Of a DNA stretch of 11,759 nucleotides, positions 6,512 to 11,759 are shown one piece after another. A program made the translations under genes and the position numbers. The notes beneath the pieces were generated by a model. It was not told the origin of the DNA, searched no databases, and was given only the letters and a program-made list of their open reading frames with translations. Position 1 is the stretch's first letter. Each line of letters opens with the position of its first letter. This stretch comes from DATKKX01 sp035542775. Its GTDB lineage: Bacteria; Planctomycetota; Phycisphaerae; UBA1845; UTPLA1. The stretch spans positions 1-11,759 of the forward strand of contig DATKKX010000039.1 in assembly GCA_035542775.1 (NCBI GenBank), written 5' to 3'.

Positions 6512-6561
6512 CGCGCCGTTGAAGGCGGCTGGGCGGGAAGCGGGAAGCTCAGCAGGTGCAA

Positions 6562-7299
6562 ATGTCGATACGAATCCAGAACGTGACCAAGTGCTTCGGC
6601 CGGCTGCGGGCGGTCGATGATATCAGGTTCGACGTGCGCGCCGGCGAGGTCTTCGCCTTCCTGGGGCCCAACGGGGCCGGAAAGACAACCACCATCAAGA
6701 TGCTCGCCGGGCTGCTCCGGCCGGATGCCGGCGCCATTGAAATCTGCGGGCATGACGTGCTCGCGGACGGGCGGCAGGCCAAGGCCCAAATGGCCTACGT
6801 TCCGGACGAGCCCTTTCTCTACGAGAAGCTCTCGGCCCGTGAGTTTCTGCGGCTCGTGGCCCAGATGTACGGCATCACGAGGGAAACGGCGTGGCAGCGG
6901 GAACAATTCTACATGGAGCGACTGCAGGTGAACGGCTTCGCCGACCAGCTTGCCGAGAGCTACTCGCATGGAATGAAGCAGCGCGTGGTCCTGGCGGCGG
7001 CGCTGCTGCACGACCCGCAGGTGCTGGTGGTCGACGAGCCGATGATCGGCCTGGACCCGCGGACAGTGCGCACGGTCAAGGAGCTCTTCCGGCAACGGAC
7101 CGACGACGGCCGCACCGTCTTCATGTCCACGCACACGCTCGATGTTGCGGAATCCATCGCCGATCGGATCGCGATCATCAACCATGGACGGATCGTGGCC
7201 TGCGGCACACTGACGGAGTTGAGAGCGCTGGCCGCGCGCGAGCACCGCCTGGAAGATGTATTCCTGGAACTGACCAGTCCGGACAGCGCCGAACGGTAA
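6562..7299 (+). CDS. ABC transporter ATP-binding protein, CcmA-like, without adjacent permease
   Basis: A 246-residue ATPase of the type that powers multi-helix ABC-2-like exporters. All core motifs are visible: Walker A GPNGAGKT (35-42), signature YSHGMKQR (134-141), Walker B VLVVDEP (154-160) with catalytic E159, D-loop GLDP and switch His191 in STHTLDVAE. The Q-loop reads YVPDEP, with Asp82 where glutamine is usual; related planctomycete ATPases often vary here. ATG 6562 is preferred over GTG 6556 because AGCAGG (6551-6556) is spaced five bases from it. The preceding gene is membrane-anchored and probably cotranscribed. In similar clusters a large membrane protein usually follows; here the next gene is on the other strand, so the permease is missing or encoded elsewhere. 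The substrate cannot be inferred. Confidence 0.93.
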   Translation: MSIRIQNVTKCFGRLRAVDDIRFDVRAGEVFAFLGPNGAGKTTTIKMLAGLLRPDAGAIEICGHDVLADGRQAKAQMAYVPDEPFLYEKLSAREFLRLVAQMYGITRETAWQREQFYMERLQVNGFADQLAESYSHGMKQRVVLAAALLHDPQVLVVDEPMIGLDPRTVRTVKELFRQRTDDGRTVFMSTHTLDVAESIADRIAIINHGRIVACGTLTELRALAAREHRLEDVFLELTSPDSAER

Positions 7300-7324
7300 A
7301 TCTGCGGGGAAGTCGGCGGCGTCT

Positions 7325-7357
7325 TGGCGCTGAGTTGCTGCTATAGCCGCGGCGCCA
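7325..7357. terminator. Weak inverted repeat between converging genes
   Basis: TGGCGC (7325-7330) and GCGCCA (7352-7357) could pair over a 21-base loop. It lies in the 112-base gap between the stops of the ABC ATPase and the glycosyltransferase. No T run follows on either strand, so this is a tentative call based mainly on position. Confidence 0.2.
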
Positions 7358-7411
7358 CAATCCTCGCCCAGGCAATCGAGTCAGGCCGCCCTTGCGGTGC
7401 GCAGCGGACCT

Positions 7412-8671
7412 TCACGGCCCCGTCCGGCCCGTACCCGCCACGATGCTCGCGCCGGTGCCCAAAGACTCGCCGGGGGACGTTGCTCCGGGCGCGGAGCTCA
7501 CTCCGATCAGCCATGCCCATCCGGCCAGCACGAGCGGCCGGTACTCCCACAGCATGTCCAGTCCCGGCATCGCCAGCATCAGCGTCGCCGCCAGCACCAA
7601 CGGCCTGGCTGAATCCGGCTTGCTGATCCGCTCGCGGATCATTTCAAACATGGGAACAAGGGCGATAATGTACGAGTAATCCTTCATCCGCGGAGCCAGG
7701 ACCACGTAGGTCAGGATGCCGACCAGCAGAGCCCTGCGGAGCTCCATCCCTCGCCGGACCGCGTGCACGTACACCCCCGCCACCGCCACCGCGAACACGA
7801 CGTACACGACATCGGCCACCTCCCTGGGACGCAGGTCTCCCATCGCCTCCCATGATCTCAACAGCCCGTCAGCCGCGTCCCTGAGCAGCGCCAGACTGCA
7901 CGGATTCATCTGCCCGCCGAATCCCATGGCGCCCTGGTCCAAGGTCAGGCGGGCAAAAGCCCTGGCCATCGACGGATTGGAAAGATAGACGCCGAGCCCC
8001 ATCAGCCCGCACGCCGCGACACTTCCGCACAGATATGCCCATTTGCGGCGCGTCCCGGCGAAGAGTGCCAGCGGCAGCAGGCAGATCAGTAGCAGTTTGA
8101 ACTGCGCTGCCAGCACGATCAGGAGGCAGAACCATCCCGCCCTCCCCCGCAAAAGGGCAAACAGCCCGAACCAGATGAGCGTCTGCTCAAAGATGGAGAC
8201 GTTGCCGATGAGAAGGTCTCGACAGATGGTCGCGTTGCATCCCACGGATGCAAAGGCCAGGAACCAGCCTCGGGCTCCGGCACGCACAAACACATGGCTC
8301 CACAGCAGCAGCAGGGCCCCCAGGCAGACCAATCGTGCCGCCAGATACACGTCCTTGGCCGTGCGGATATCATCGAAGGCGAACAGACGGAAGAAGGCAA
8401 AAGTGTGATGCGGGTACAAGAACGGCCACACTGCCCCTTGGGCCGCTTTCACCACGGCGGACATGTCATATGGATTGCCGCCCGCGTCATAGACCTTCAG
8501 GGCATAGTAATACGCCTCGAAGTCCCATTGACCCACCGGAGAGAACGCTTCCGGCAAGCGCTCGAACAGCAGGCTGATCCCGCACACGGCCGTCACTGCG
8601 AGGGCAATCAACGCCCGCGCGATTGCCGGTCGTAAAGCAGCGCTGGTCTGGCCCGAGCCGGGATTCCTCAC
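7412..8671 (-). CDS. GT87-family (DUF2029) polytopic glycosyltransferase
   Basis: A 419-residue integral membrane protein with about ten hydrophobic helices, of the GT-C fold. GT87 enzymes such as mycobacterial PimE move mannose from polyprenyl-phosphate-mannose to an acceptor on the outer face of the membrane. The first helix (about 16-36) is followed by WDFEAYYYA with Asp50, the likely catalytic acid-base position in the first external loop. Next come GGNPYD (64-69) and LYPHHT (85-90), the recurring loop pattern of this family. The GTG start is supported by GGAG eight bases upstream and a promoter at 8714-8741. The C-terminal 30 residues are Gly/Ser/Thr-rich and probably disordered. The acceptor and sugar are unknown; the nearby gmhA hints at surface glycan synthesis, but the two genes are 254 bases apart with separate promoters. 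Confidence 0.85.
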   Translation of the reverse strand: MRNPGSGQTSAALRPAIARALIALAVTAVCGISLLFERLPEAFSPVGQWDFEAYYYALKVYDAGGNPYDMSAVVKAAQGAVWPFLYPHHTFAFFRLFAFDDIRTAKDVYLAARLVCLGALLLLWSHVFVRAGARGWFLAFASVGCNATICRDLLIGNVSIFEQTLIWFGLFALLRGRAGWFCLLIVLAAQFKLLLICLLPLALFAGTRRKWAYLCGSVAACGLMGLGVYLSNPSMARAFARLTLDQGAMGFGGQMNPCSLALLRDAADGLLRSWEAMGDLRPREVADVVYVVFAVAVAGVYVHAVRRGMELRRALLVGILTYVVLAPRMKDYSYIIALVPMFEMIRERISKPDSARPLVLAATLMLAMPGLDMLWEYRPLVLAGWAWLIGVSSAPGATSPGESLGTGASIVAGTGRTGP

Positions 8672-8713
8672 TTCACGAGCTCCGGCCTGGAACTGTCGCA
8701 GGCCCTGTTGCCG

Positions 8714-8741
8714 AGTCTATCCGGGCACTCGCGGTTTTCAA
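8714..8741 (-). promoter_or_regulatory. Candidate promoter of the GT87 gene
   Basis: On the minus strand TTGAAA (8736-8741, five of six matches) and TAGACT (8714-8719, four of six) are 16 bases apart. The start would fall near 8707, leaving about 36 bases of leader containing the GGAG ribosome-binding site. It suggests the glycosyltransferase is transcribed apart from gmhA. Confidence 0.5.
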
Positions 8742-8925
8742 CCTTCGTCCCATGCCGCGCCTTGTTGCTCCCCAGGGATGTATCGGCACGCGGTTCGATT
8801 TCGCCGGACTTGCGGAAGCTTCCCGTAGTTCCGGCCTCGCACCACCGCGAGCCCCGGGGAGCAGCCGCGCGGAGTGGCCGCATCCTGCAAGTTGGATTCC
8901 CTCAGAATGGGACAGGGCCTCGATT

Positions 8926-9492
8926 TCAGAACCGGGCCTCGAGATGTTCGAGAATCAGATGGATGGCCAGAAGATGGATTTCCTGGATCTGGGCGGAGTC
9001 GGCGACCGAAACGGTCAAAGCGATGTCGCAGAGATCCTCGGCGGGGCTGCCGGGCTTGCCCAGCAGGCCGATGGTGGCCAGGCTCAATCGACGGGCTGTT
9101 TGCAGGCCCCTGAGGACGTTCGTGCTCCGGCCGCTGGTCGATAGTGCCACAAGCGTGTCACCTTTTCGGCCAAGTCCCTCCACCTGTCGGGCGAACACCT
9201 CCTCGTAGCCGTAATCATTGGCGATGCAGGTAATCGCGGTGGGATCAGACGCCAGGCACATGGCCGCCAGGGGAATCCGCTTCTTGCCGAAGCATCCGAT
9301 CATCTCCTCCGCCAAGTGAAGCGCTTCGGCGGCGGAGCCCCCGTTGCCGCAGGTCAGAACCCGGCCTCCGGCGGACAGAGTCCGCTCGATGGCGGCGGCC
9401 ATCTTCTCGATGGTCTCAGCGGACTCGACAATTCCGGCGATGCCGGCCAGGTGCCGCCCGAGGGACGCGCGCAACGGCGATTGTTCGGTCAT
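8926..9492 (-). CDS. gmhA: D-sedoheptulose-7-phosphate isomerase (phosphoheptose isomerase)
   Basis: A 188-residue SIS-fold cytoplasmic enzyme converting sedoheptulose 7-phosphate to D-glycero-D-manno-heptose 7-phosphate, the first step toward ADP- or GDP-heptose for surface glycans. The sugar-phosphate loop TCGNGGSAAEALHLAEEM (about 47-64), ASDPTAITCIANDYGYEEVFARQVE, STSGRSTNVL and QIQEIHLLAIHLI are all present. The zinc ligands of E. coli GmhA (H61, E65, Q172, H180) align as H59, E63, Q170 and H178 with a constant offset of two. The length is normal for the family. ATG 9492 is chosen because homology begins there; the frame stays open to 9657 but that extension is not family-like and crosses the promoter. 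The ribosome-binding site is weak. No other heptose gene is in the window. Confidence 0.93.
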   Translation of the reverse strand: MTEQSPLRASLGRHLAGIAGIVESAETIEKMAAAIERTLSAGGRVLTCGNGGSAAEALHLAEEMIGCFGKKRIPLAAMCLASDPTAITCIANDYGYEEVFARQVEGLGRKGDTLVALSTSGRSTNVLRGLQTARRLSLATIGLLGKPGSPAEDLCDIALTVSVADSAQIQEIHLLAIHLILEHLEARF

Positions 9493-9591
9493 GACGAAAC
9501 CCCGCTCAGGCGCCGCCCCCGGAATCGTCAGCCGATTCCGCTCTCTGCCACGGCCTGGTGTGGTCAGCGGGGCTGCCGGCCATGCCGTTTC

Positions 9592-9620
9592 ATCATGACC
9601 CCGACCGGAGGCGGGGTCAA
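9592..9620 (-). promoter_or_regulatory. Candidate gmhA promoter containing a dyad operator
   Basis: On the minus strand TTGACC (9615-9620, five of six matches) and CATGAT (9592-9597, four of six) are exactly 17 bases apart. The start would be near 9585, about 90 bases before the gmhA ATG. An inverted repeat, TGACCCCG and CGGGGTCA, spans 9596-9619 and so fills the promoter core. Confidence 0.45.
9596..9619. promoter_or_regulatory. Inverted repeat TGACCCCG-N8-CGGGGTCA, possible operator
   Basis: Two perfect eight-base half-sites separated by eight bases lie between the -35 and -10 hexamers of the candidate gmhA promoter. Such placement suits a dimeric repressor. A second short dyad (GCCG/CGGC, 9622-9634) lies next to it. 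The regulator is unknown. Confidence 0.4.
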
Positions 9621-9668
9621 TGCCGCCAGGCGGCGGACCTGAAGATAACGGAAGCAACCGTCAGCAAG

Positions 9669-9704
9669 AAAACGGCGACCCACACGTCGTGGATCGCCGT
9701 TTTT
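9669..9704 (-). terminator. Strong hairpin terminator after the prepilin-like gene
   Basis: AAAACGGCGA pairs with TCGCCGTTTT (ten pairs), followed after one C/A mismatch by CCAC/GTGG and a five-base loop. On the minus strand a TTTT run closes the stem, 37 bases beyond the stop codon of the prepilin-like gene. The plus strand also ends in five Ts, so the element is symmetrical and would also shield the minus-strand unit from plus-strand transcription. Confidence 0.85.
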
Positions 9705-9740
9705 CAGGGCAATTCAAAAAGCAACAGTCGTTCGACCGTG

Positions 9741-10604
9741 CTACGGAATGAGGCACGTGTCGGACTGGTCACCCAGGTTGCACAAGCCGGTGCAGCCGGC
9801 GCCGGTCAACGTCGGCGCCACGGAGCCGGCGTCAACCTGCTTGTTCCTCTCGTGGACCGTATAGATGTTGTCGCGACCGCGAGAGATCTTCTTCAAGGCC
9901 GCCGGGGTGGTGCCGACATCGCCGGACAAACCGCAATCGGGGCCTTTCTCGAAGGTGGCATGACCATCCTGATACAGCACCGTCTGTCCTTCGCGGCCGG
10001 TGTGGTTGAAGCTGTTGCCGCGGCCCGCTCCCGTGCGGTCCTTGACCAGATCGGCGCCGATCACCAGGCCACCCTTGATGTAGGGGTTGGCATCTCCCAG
10101 CACCGGGAAGGTGGGCTCGGATGACGTCCCGATGACTCGGCGATTCGGGTCATGCTGATACTGATACGCGTAACTCAGGTTGGTCGCAGAGTTGAAGTCG
10201 TAGTACACCGTCGTGTCCTGGGCGGGATCCTGCACGTCCGACGTGCTCGGGCAGATGTACTGCTTCGGCGTGGTGTTGTTCGCTCTCACGATCGCCCACA
10301 TGTCCACGGTCGGAGAAGGGCATCCGGTCGTCGAAGGCTCAATCGACCGGTCCGTGCTGTTGAATACCTGGAAACCACCCTCCGGGGAGGTGGTCGTCGA
10401 AGCGATGGCGGGGAATGTACCCGGATCATCCTGGGCATAAATGTAAAATGCCTGGCCGACGCCTCGAACGTTGGCCCCGCACACCGTTCTCTTGGACAAC
10501 TCTCGCGCTCGCGAGAGGCTTGGCAGCAGGATTGAGATCAGCAGGGCGATGATCGCAACCACTACCAACAGTTCGATCAGGGTAAACGCTTTGGTTTTCT
10601 TCAC
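9741..10604 (-). CDS. Type II secretion/pilin-like protein with planctomycete H...DGH motif
   Basis: A 287-residue prepilin-like protein. Its N-terminus MKKTKAFTLIELLVVVAI has the prepilin peptidase pattern: short basic leader, cleavage between A6 and F7, and the conserved glutamate E11 as the fifth mature residue. Alanine replaces the usual glycine at -1. The hydrophobic helix covers about residues 7-30, followed by PSLSRARELSKRTVCGANVRG, very common in planctomycete versions. Residues 201-215 (H201 ... YQDGH) form the motif shared with planctomycete DUF1559-type proteins, then GRDNIYT. The C-terminal tail has several cysteines. These proteins occur in large families and most have no known function. 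GTG 10604 is chosen because AGGAGGT lies about seven bases upstream. The gene stands alone and is followed by a strong terminator. Confidence 0.92.
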   Translation of the reverse strand: MKKTKAFTLIELLVVVAIIALLISILLPSLSRARELSKRTVCGANVRGVGQAFYIYAQDDPGTFPAIASTTTSPEGGFQVFNSTDRSIEPSTTGCPSPTVDMWAIVRANNTTPKQYICPSTSDVQDPAQDTTVYYDFNSATNLSYAYQYQHDPNRRVIGTSSEPTFPVLGDANPYIKGGLVIGADLVKDRTGAGRGNSFNHTGREGQTVLYQDGHATFEKGPDCGLSGDVGTTPAALKKISRGRDNIYTVHERNKQVDAGSVAPTLTGAGCTGLCNLGDQSDTCLIP

Positions 10605-11269
10605 GATGAAACCTCCTCATGGCAACCGCTTGTTCTGACCCAGCTCCATCAGCACGCCTGGGGCGTCACAAGAACTAATGGATAAGAACTCTGTCGGATC
10701 GGGACCTACGGCACCGATCTCTTCTCGCCGGGCCCAGGTCTTGCCGACGCAACTGATCATACCGGGCGGCCCCGTTGCCTTTAGACCGCACGGTCATCTC
10801 CCGAGAACTCCCCGGCAACCATTGCCGAGGCTCGGAGTGAGAACGTCCCGCATCTGCCGGCCGGTCACCACTCGATCCCGCCAGAGCCCGAGTGGACGCC
10901 GGGCCAGCCGTTACGGACGTTGGTTTCGTCATGATCCGACTCAACCGCTCACGCGGATAAGTCGTGAATCGGCAACCACAACGCCGACTTCACTTAACCT
11001 TTTCGACTCCAGTCTGACCCCCGGGGTGGAACGCGCTCAGCGTTCCAGGCAGGCTTTGCATGCCAGAACACCGGCACGCGCTCGCAAGTACACGCTCCTG
11101 AGGTTCACATCGAGGCAGGAAAAACGAGGCTTGGTGGAGGGTATAATGGCGGCCCACTCATCGCCGCAGAAGCAAACGAATGTATAATAACGCTGTTAAC
11201 GTCCCCGTTCTGTCCACAGCCTCTGGGCGGACACCCGCGCCCACATCGGGCAACCCTTCCTCCAGCTGT
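10605..11269. other. Long gene-free stretch upstream of the prepilin-like gene
   Basis: About 660 bases without a supported gene on either strand; all open frames give Arg/Ser/Pro-rich translations. Immediately before the prepilin-like GTG is a strong ribosome-binding site. A perfect eight-base hairpin lies at 11027-11047, with a smaller one at 11048-11064. TATAAT hexamers occur on plus at 11142-11147 and 11183-11188, neither with a good -35. I found no clear nearby promoter for the prepilin-like gene, so a long leader from the promoter at 11270-11300 is possible. Confidence 0.5.
11027..11047. other. Perfect 8-base hairpin
   Basis: TGGAACGC and GCGTTCCA pair perfectly around the loop GCTCA. 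A second imperfect hairpin (GGCAGGC, TTT, GCATGCC) follows directly at 11048-11064. Neither is followed by a T run. If transcribed from 11270 toward the prepilin-like gene they would form part of a structured leader. Confidence 0.4.
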
Positions 11270-11300
11270 ATTATACTACCGCGCCGATATCGGGTGTCAA
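11270..11300 (-). promoter_or_regulatory. Near-consensus sigma-70 promoter
   Basis: On the minus strand a perfect TTGACA (11295-11300) precedes a perfect TATAAT (11270-11275) by 19 bases; the overlapping TAGTAT (11273-11278) would give a 16-base spacer. The RNA would start near 11263 and run toward the prepilin-like gene 660 bases away. It has the best combined hexamers in the window, yet no gene lies close to it. Confidence 0.55.
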
Positions 11301-11308
11301 CCGTAACT

Positions 11309-11329
11309 GCAGCATCTGTGCTGCTTTTT
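11309..11329 (+). terminator. Canonical intrinsic terminator on the plus strand
   Basis: GCAGCA and TGCTGC form a perfect six-base stem with loop TCTG, followed at once by TTTTT. It reads as a rho-independent terminator on plus. On minus the stem is followed by AGTTACGG, so it would be a poor end for the DUF362 gene, although the hairpin lies about 100 bases past that gene's stop. Confidence 0.65.
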
Positions 11330-11427
11330 CGGCCTCACGCCGCCCGGCGGGCCGCTCCCGGCAAGCAGCCCTCCAGTCATTTCAGGCCCGTTGTGCCCGA
11401 GAACCTCCCCGCCTTATCGGCACCGCC

Positions 11428-11759
11428 TTATATGTTGTCGATCTCGATCTCCTCTATGTCGGCATGCCCGAGGCCGAAAGCCGCGGCGGTCACCAACTGT
11501 CTGGGTATCCGAGCCTCCGAGAGCAGAGGTGATAACCCCCGCAGCGATCGGGCCTCGTTCAGGATTGTGTATCCCACCGCGTCACAGGCGACCGGGTCCT
11601 CCCCCAGAAGGAGCGTCCCCGCCATGTGGACATCTTTCTCCTGAACGCTGGGCCCCCCATCGCACACCAGGCGAAGAGAATTTACTATATTGAGCCTCAA
11701 TTTGCTGCGAATGTCGCTCGACGCCACGATCTCACCGATCGCCGGGTCGCAGCCGTTGG
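11428..11759 (-). CDS. DUF362-family protein, C-terminal part, cut by window edge
   Basis: The final 110 or so codons of a gene that continues past the window end; the frame is open to the last base. The visible protein contains NGCDPAIGEI, RSKLRLNIVNSLRLVCDGGP, GTLLLGEDPVACDAVGYTIL and a C-terminal AAFGLGHADIEEIEI. These match the end of DUF362 proteins, in which conserved Asp and Gly-rich segments follow an N-terminal half that often carries a Tat signal, and some members carry ferredoxin-like clusters. The function of DUF362 is not established. GTG 11727 is an internal codon, not the start. Confidence 0.85.
   Translation of the reverse strand, partial: NGCDPAIGEIVASSDIRSKLRLNIVNSLRLVCDGGPSVQEKDVHMAGTLLLGEDPVACDAVGYTILNEARSLRGLSPLLSEARIPRQLVTAAAFGLGHADIEEIEIDNI

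Larger units (their letters stand above)
11183..11329 (+). ncRNA. Possible small RNA unit ending at a canonical terminator
   Basis: A plus-strand TATAAT (11183-11188, preceded by TG), a hairpin TGGGCG/CGCCCA (11224-11243) and a canonical terminator (11309-11329) are spaced as expected for a small RNA of about 135 bases. There is no recognisable -35 and no known RNA family was recognised, so this rests mainly on the unexplained terminator. Confidence 0.2.

Noticed and set aside
6274..7245. Large minus-strand open frame of 323 codons
   Set aside because: It is antisense to the DUF3108-like and ABC ATPase genes, whose motifs are unmistakable. The translation shows no family features.
11048..11075. 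Minus-strand TGCAAAGCC resembling the c-di-GMP-I (GEMM) riboswitch core GCAAAGCC
   Set aside because: The obligatory preceding CAGGGCAAACC segment and GNRA-capped P1 hairpin are missing; only the short core string matches.
11142..11147. TATAAT on plus as a promoter
   Set aside because: No -35-like hexamer lies 15-19 bases upstream and there is no extended TGn motif in the right place.
11190..11260. Minus-strand GAGGAAGG and GGACAGAAC resembling conserved RNase P RNA segments
   Set aside because: The two segments are about 50 bases apart, far too close for RNase P RNA, and neither matches the conserved core exactly.

Overview
The window looks like chromosomal DNA from a GC-rich member of the Planctomycetota, probably near the Phycisphaerae. 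Three things point there. One is a prepilin-like protein with the planctomycete layout: a FTLIELLVVVAIIALLISI leader and a late His...YQDGH motif. Another is a secreted kelch-repeat protein ending in the two-loop 'GC-type dockerin' tail common in this phylum. The third is a small stand-alone LigD-type phosphoesterase protein. The assignment is inference from family knowledge, since no search was possible. Genes are sparse, several starts are GTG, and five stretches of about 480-820 bases hold no gene.

Layout. 1-120: an initiator tRNA-Met gene on the minus strand with its own promoter. 640-1163: an Rrf2/IscR-type Fe-S regulator on the plus strand. 1660-2919: a secreted kelch-repeat/dockerin protein on the plus strand. 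3088-3789: a TPR lipoprotein on the minus strand with its own promoter. 4116-4514: a LigD phosphoesterase-domain protein on the plus strand, overlapping tail to tail by 85 bases with a minus-strand membrane-anchored protein of unknown function (4430-5230). 5459-7299: a plus-strand unit with a long leader, a membrane-anchored DUF3108-like protein and an ABC ATPase lacking an adjacent permease. 7412-8671: a GT87-type glycosyltransferase on the minus strand. 8926-9492: GmhA on the minus strand. 9669-10604: a prepilin-like protein on the minus strand followed by a strong hairpin terminator. 10605-11427: a gene-free, signal-rich stretch. 11428-11759: the 3' end of a DUF362-family gene on the minus strand.

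The genes do not form one pathway. Most are single-gene units with separate candidate promoters. A loose cell-envelope theme links GmhA (heptose precursor), the polyprenol-dependent GT87 enzyme, the ABC pair and the exported lipo-, kelch and prepilin-like proteins. No CRISPR array, phage module, toxin-antitoxin pair or insertion sequence is visible. The parts least explained by the genes are the island at 10605-11427, which holds a canonical plus-strand terminator with no plus-strand gene and a near-consensus minus-strand promoter; the 219-base leader before 5714; and the dyad inside the gmhA promoter. All promoter calls come from reading hexamers by eye.
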